Below, piece after piece: positions 6,542 to 9,013 of a DNA stretch of 9,013 bases (within the stretch, counting starts at the first letter, position 1; the number at the start of each line of letters is the position of its first letter). The stretch is from Planctomycetaceae bacterium (GTDB lineage: Bacteria; Planctomycetota; Planctomycetia; Planctomycetales; Planctomycetaceae): the NCBI GenBank assembly GCA_020426125.1, contig JAGQQQ010000436.1, positions 1 to 9,013 on the forward strand, given 5' to 3'. Made by a program: the position numbers and the translations under genes. The notes under the pieces were generated by a model. It was given only the letters and a program-made list of their open reading frames with translations. It was not told the DNA's origin and ran no database searches.

Positions 6542-6573
6542 AGCCGACCGCGAATTCCCGCTGTCGGCTTTTT
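6542..6573 (+). terminator. Rho-independent terminator after the lipoprotein gene
   Basis: AGCCGAC (6542-6548) pairs with GTCGGCT (6563-6569). After one mismatch a further GCG/CGC pairing follows, leaving a loop of about six bases. A run of five T begins at the end of the stem (6569-6573). It lies 31 bases past the lipoprotein stop and closes the secretin-lipoprotein unit, separating it from the hydrolase gene. Confidence 0.85.
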
Positions 6574-6726
6574 CTATGTGTGCCAACAAGGATTGACAGT
6601 TTGGACAGTGAAGGTCCGTCGATGTTTTGTGAGGAGATGCCTGTGATTTCGACACGCTTTTGCGGTGCCAGGACGTTATGGAGTGTTGATTCGCATCCTC
6701 CGTTGAGTTGTGGAATAACCTGACCC

Positions 6727-7836
6727 ATGAAACGACGCCTCTTCTTACAAGGCACTTTGACCGCTGCCCTTTCGGCTGGAATTCGGCCATCGCTTTGGGC
6801 GGCCATCGCTCAGGCCGAACTGGATGGGGCCGCCATGATCCTTCAGAGCGCCGTGGACAGCCGACAAGTCGAATCCGCTACATTGGGGGTTGTCCATCGG
6901 GGAAAGGAGTTCCACCGCTGGTTTGGAAAAGCCGAGTCAACAGATGCGATGTTTCTATTGGGATCCATTTCGAAGCCGATCTGCGTCACGGCTCTAATGA
7001 CGCTGTTTGATGAGGGAGAGTTTCAGCTCGACGATCCGCTCAAAAAGTATCTTCCGAAGTTTACCGGAGCCGGTCGCGAGCGGATCACCATCCGGCAATT
7101 GCTCTCTCACGTCAGTGGTCTTCCGGATCAATTGCCAGAGAACAATATGCTGCGTTCGCGCCACGCGGAGTTGTCAGAATTTGTTGAGCATGCGATTCGA
7201 ACGCCGTTGCTGTTCACTCCCGGCGAACGGTACCAGTACGCGAGCATGGGGATTCTCCTCGCCACACATGTGGCAGAGGTGATCACAGGCACCGACATCC
7301 GCGAGTTTGTCGACACACGCGTGTTTCAGCCGCTTCAAATGACTCGCTCGGCGCAAGGGTTGGGCCGATTCGATCTGTCCGAGTTGATTCGCTGTCAGAC
7401 CGAACATGCCGCTCCCGAATCCGGGGCAGGCGACCCCGGGGCAAAAAATTGGGATTGGAACAGCCCGTATTGGCGATCCCTGGGGGCACCTTGGGGTGCG
7501 ACCCACGCATCAGCTCCCGATCTCGTGAGGTTTCTCTCTGAGTTTCTGAATGAGCAGGGTACGATCTTGAAGCCCGAGACGGCGCGGCAGATGGTCACCA
7601 ACCAAAACCGTTTGGGTCTTGCACCACGTGGCCTTGGTTTTCATGTCGGCAGTTCCGCTGGAAGTCCGGGCTGTTCGGAAAGGACCTTTGGTCATACGGG
7701 CTCGACTGGCACCATCGCCTGGGCTGATCCGAAGTCGGAGACGATTTGCATCATCCTGACGTCCCTTCCAGGCCGCGCTTCCAATCCCCATCCTCGGGAA
7801 CTGGTGTCCCGAAAGGTTGCGGCGTCGATCACGTAA
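6727..7836 (+). CDS. Tat-exported serine hydrolase, class C beta-lactamase/esterase fold
   Basis: This 369-residue protein belongs to the broad beta-lactamase (class C)/D-Ala-D-Ala carboxypeptidase/esterase family. The N-terminus KRRLFLQG is a twin-arginine export motif followed by a hydrophobic stretch to about residue 28, so it is probably exported folded. The catalytic signature SxxK is S80-I-S-K83, with S80 the nucleophile and K83 the general base. The second motif is Y171-A-S173 (YxS where class C enzymes have YxN), and the third is H323-T-G325 in place of KTG. HVSGLP (128-133), common near the active site of this family, is present. Substrate cannot be told: peptidoglycan fragments, esters or other amides are all possible, and resistance to beta-lactams should not be assumed. 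The ribosome-binding site is weak, but the Tat motif supports this start. It is a stand-alone gene after a terminator. Confidence 0.88.
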   Translation: MKRRLFLQGTLTAALSAGIRPSLWAAIAQAELDGAAMILQSAVDSRQVESATLGVVHRGKEFHRWFGKAESTDAMFLLGSISKPICVTALMTLFDEGEFQLDDPLKKYLPKFTGAGRERITIRQLLSHVSGLPDQLPENNMLRSRHAELSEFVEHAIRTPLLFTPGERYQYASMGILLATHVAEVITGTDIREFVDTRVFQPLQMTRSAQGLGRFDLSELIRCQTEHAAPESGAGDPGAKNWDWNSPYWRSLGAPWGATHASAPDLVRFLSEFLNEQGTILKPETARQMVTNQNRLGLAPRGLGFHVGSSAGSPGCSERTFGHTGSTGTIAWADPKSETICIILTSLPGRASNPHPRELVSRKVAASIT

Positions 7837-7839
7837 CCC

Positions 7840-7936
7840 CTTTGTCAGGCTTTGCACATTGGGAGGACTCCGGTCGTCGGTTCCCTTGGCGCTCGGCTGA
7901 TGTGGCCGATCGAAGGCCGAAAACTCGCTGACAAAG
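7840..7936. repeat. Inverted repeat between convergent genes
   Basis: CTTTGTCAG (7840-7848) and CTGACAAAG (7928-7936) are perfect 9-base complements enclosing 79 bases. Inside lie smaller stems, TCGGC-TGATGTG-GCCGA and GGCC-GATCGAA-GGCC, which compete with each other. The element fills nearly all of the gap between two genes ending toward each other, so it may help end transcription from both sides. No strong T-run adjoins the arms. Confidence 0.35.
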
Positions 7937-7944
7937 TCGAGGAA

Positions 7945-9013
7945 TCAGATCGCGGATTCCGGTCGCTCCCCAATGACCGTGGAACCCCTGTCTCCGCCAG
8001 AATGACTCTGCGCATGTGGCAGGAGGATGAGCCCGATCCGAGTGACCCCCGCGAGAAGCATCAGCAGGAGTCCAACGACGCTGGGAACCAGAAACAACCA
8101 CCAGACAAGTCCGAGTACTGAGAGCATCAGAATGGGATGCCGGGCACACTGCTCTCGAAAACTGAGGATCCGCGCCTGATACCGAGCCACGACCGTAACG
8201 GATAACCCCAAAAGCAGGACGGCCAGAATTGGAACGAGGGCTGTCGAAATTCTCGTCCGAAGATGGACCCGCAACGGGGCGGCTCGTTCACTCAGGTCGT
8301 ACCATGCGACGGGGACAAAATGCTCCCGCTGCGTGAGGAGTACGCTGAATGCATCGACGGGAGCCGTTCCGGAAAGTTCGGCCAAATCGCTGGTGATCGC
8401 GAAACGCTCCTGTCGAGTGTGCCAATCCTCTTCGAGCTGGCGATACTTTTCCAGGAGTTCGTCGGAGCGCGACGGCACGACTTGCGACAACGACTCCCCA
8501 GCGGTTCGTTGACAGCGACGAATTGTTTTCAGCAAAGGACCATCGATCGGGATCTCTCCGATGCGCGATTGATCGAGGCATTCGAGAAGACTCTCCCAAC
8601 GTGTGAGGACCGTGGCGAGCCAGGTCAATTGATGGGCCTCGTTGCCCCGGAGAACCTGATCACGACCGGACACCACAGCGAGGAGGCGGTTCTGCGGCTG
8701 GAGGTCTCTGTAATTCAACAGCATCACTTCACCGGATGGCGTTCGGTCCACCCAATCCACCCTGAGCGAGACGATTCCCTCTCGGTGAGGAAGGAGAACC
8801 GTCGTCCGATCATCCGTCAGCGGCAAAGGCGCTCCTTGCGGCGATCGGTCGACCACCCTGACGATTTCCTGTCCTGGTCTGAGGTGAAACGTTAATCGGG
8901 AAGCCTCCGCAAGTTCCATCCAGAGAATGGAGGTACCGCAGAATTCTTGGAACTGTCCGGTCCAGACGACCGATTCTTCCAACAGGAACTGGCCCGGGGA
9001 CGAACCTTGGGGA
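7945..9013 (-). CDS. C-terminal part of an unidentified membrane protein, runs off the right edge
   Basis: The minus-strand frame is open through the right edge, giving 355 visible residues up to a TGA at 7945-7947. A TTG inside the frame at 8982 is not a credible start, because the frame continues upstream without a stop, so the N-terminus lies outside the window. The visible part begins with a beta-rich soluble region (about residues 10-115), passes through a charged helical region (about 125-215), and ends with hydrophobic segments at about 256-277 and 293-332. The second is long enough for two passes. A short polar tail follows. The layout suggests a large extracytoplasmic domain anchored by C-terminal helices, a pattern common in planctomycete envelope proteins. 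No family is recognised. Confidence 0.7.
   Translation of the reverse strand, partial: PQGSSPGQFLLEESVVWTGQFQEFCGTSILWMELAEASRLTFHLRPGQEIVRVVDRSPQGAPLPLTDDRTTVLLPHREGIVSLRVDWVDRTPSGEVMLLNYRDLQPQNRLLAVVSGRDQVLRGNEAHQLTWLATVLTRWESLLECLDQSRIGEIPIDGPLLKTIRRCQRTAGESLSQVVPSRSDELLEKYRQLEEDWHTRQERFAITSDLAELSGTAPVDAFSVLLTQREHFVPVAWYDLSERAAPLRVHLRTRISTALVPILAVLLLGLSVTVVARYQARILSFREQCARHPILMLSVLGLVWWLFLVPSVVGLLLMLLAGVTRIGLILLPHAQSHSGGDRGSTVIGERPESAI

Noticed and set aside
6593..6598. TTGACA upstream of the serine hydrolase as a -35 box
   Set aside because: No -10-like hexamer lies 16-18 bases downstream.
8263..8895. 210-residue plus-strand frame opposite the right-edge membrane protein
   Set aside because: The minus-strand frame is longer, is open to the edge and has coherent membrane segments.

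Overview
This 9 kb window looks chromosomal and most likely comes from a planctomycete. No rRNA or other marker gene is present, so the assignment is an inference. It rests on moderate GC with CGA/TCG/GAA/TTC/ATC-rich codon use, long gene-poor gaps, an FHA-domain/AAA+/Fis regulator, a Tad-type secretin with a long Pro/Gly/Met/Gln tail, a Cys-rich lipoprotein, and a Tat-exported serine hydrolase.

Layout. At the left edge is the first 29 codons of a minus-strand gene (1-88), then about 500 bases with no convincing gene. A minus-strand gene at 591-1886 encodes an FHA-AAA+-Fis protein that looks like a sigma-54 activator but has lost several residues of the ATPase and sigma-54 machinery. About 580 mostly non-coding bases follow, with a 14-bp palindrome and a repeated CCGAAAGAC element, then a 69-residue single-pass membrane protein (2468-2677, plus). 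The next 820 bases hold only weak coding signals, the best being two small tandem minus-strand ORFs (3369-3073 and 3049-2744).

The best-defined part is 3497-6573: a Tad/CpaC-like outer-membrane secretin, a 231-base gap, a lipoprotein with a Cys-rich N-terminus, an OmpA/CpaD-like middle and a Gly/Phe tail, then a clear Rho-independent terminator. None of the other Tad genes (Flp pilin, prepilin peptidase, CpaB, CpaE, CpaF ATPase, TadB/C) is in the window, so the two form an isolated envelope module here.

The right part holds a Tat-exported beta-lactamase-fold serine hydrolase (6727-7836, plus). Convergent with it is the C-terminal part of a larger membrane protein (7945-9013, minus) that continues past the window edge. 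The envelope pair probably works together at the outer membrane. No direct sequence link ties the regulator to it, although FHA domains read phospho-threonine signals and the regulator could act on nearby promoters. The most unusual item is the degenerate FHA-AAA+-Fis regulator. No mobile element, CRISPR array, tRNA or rRNA was seen.
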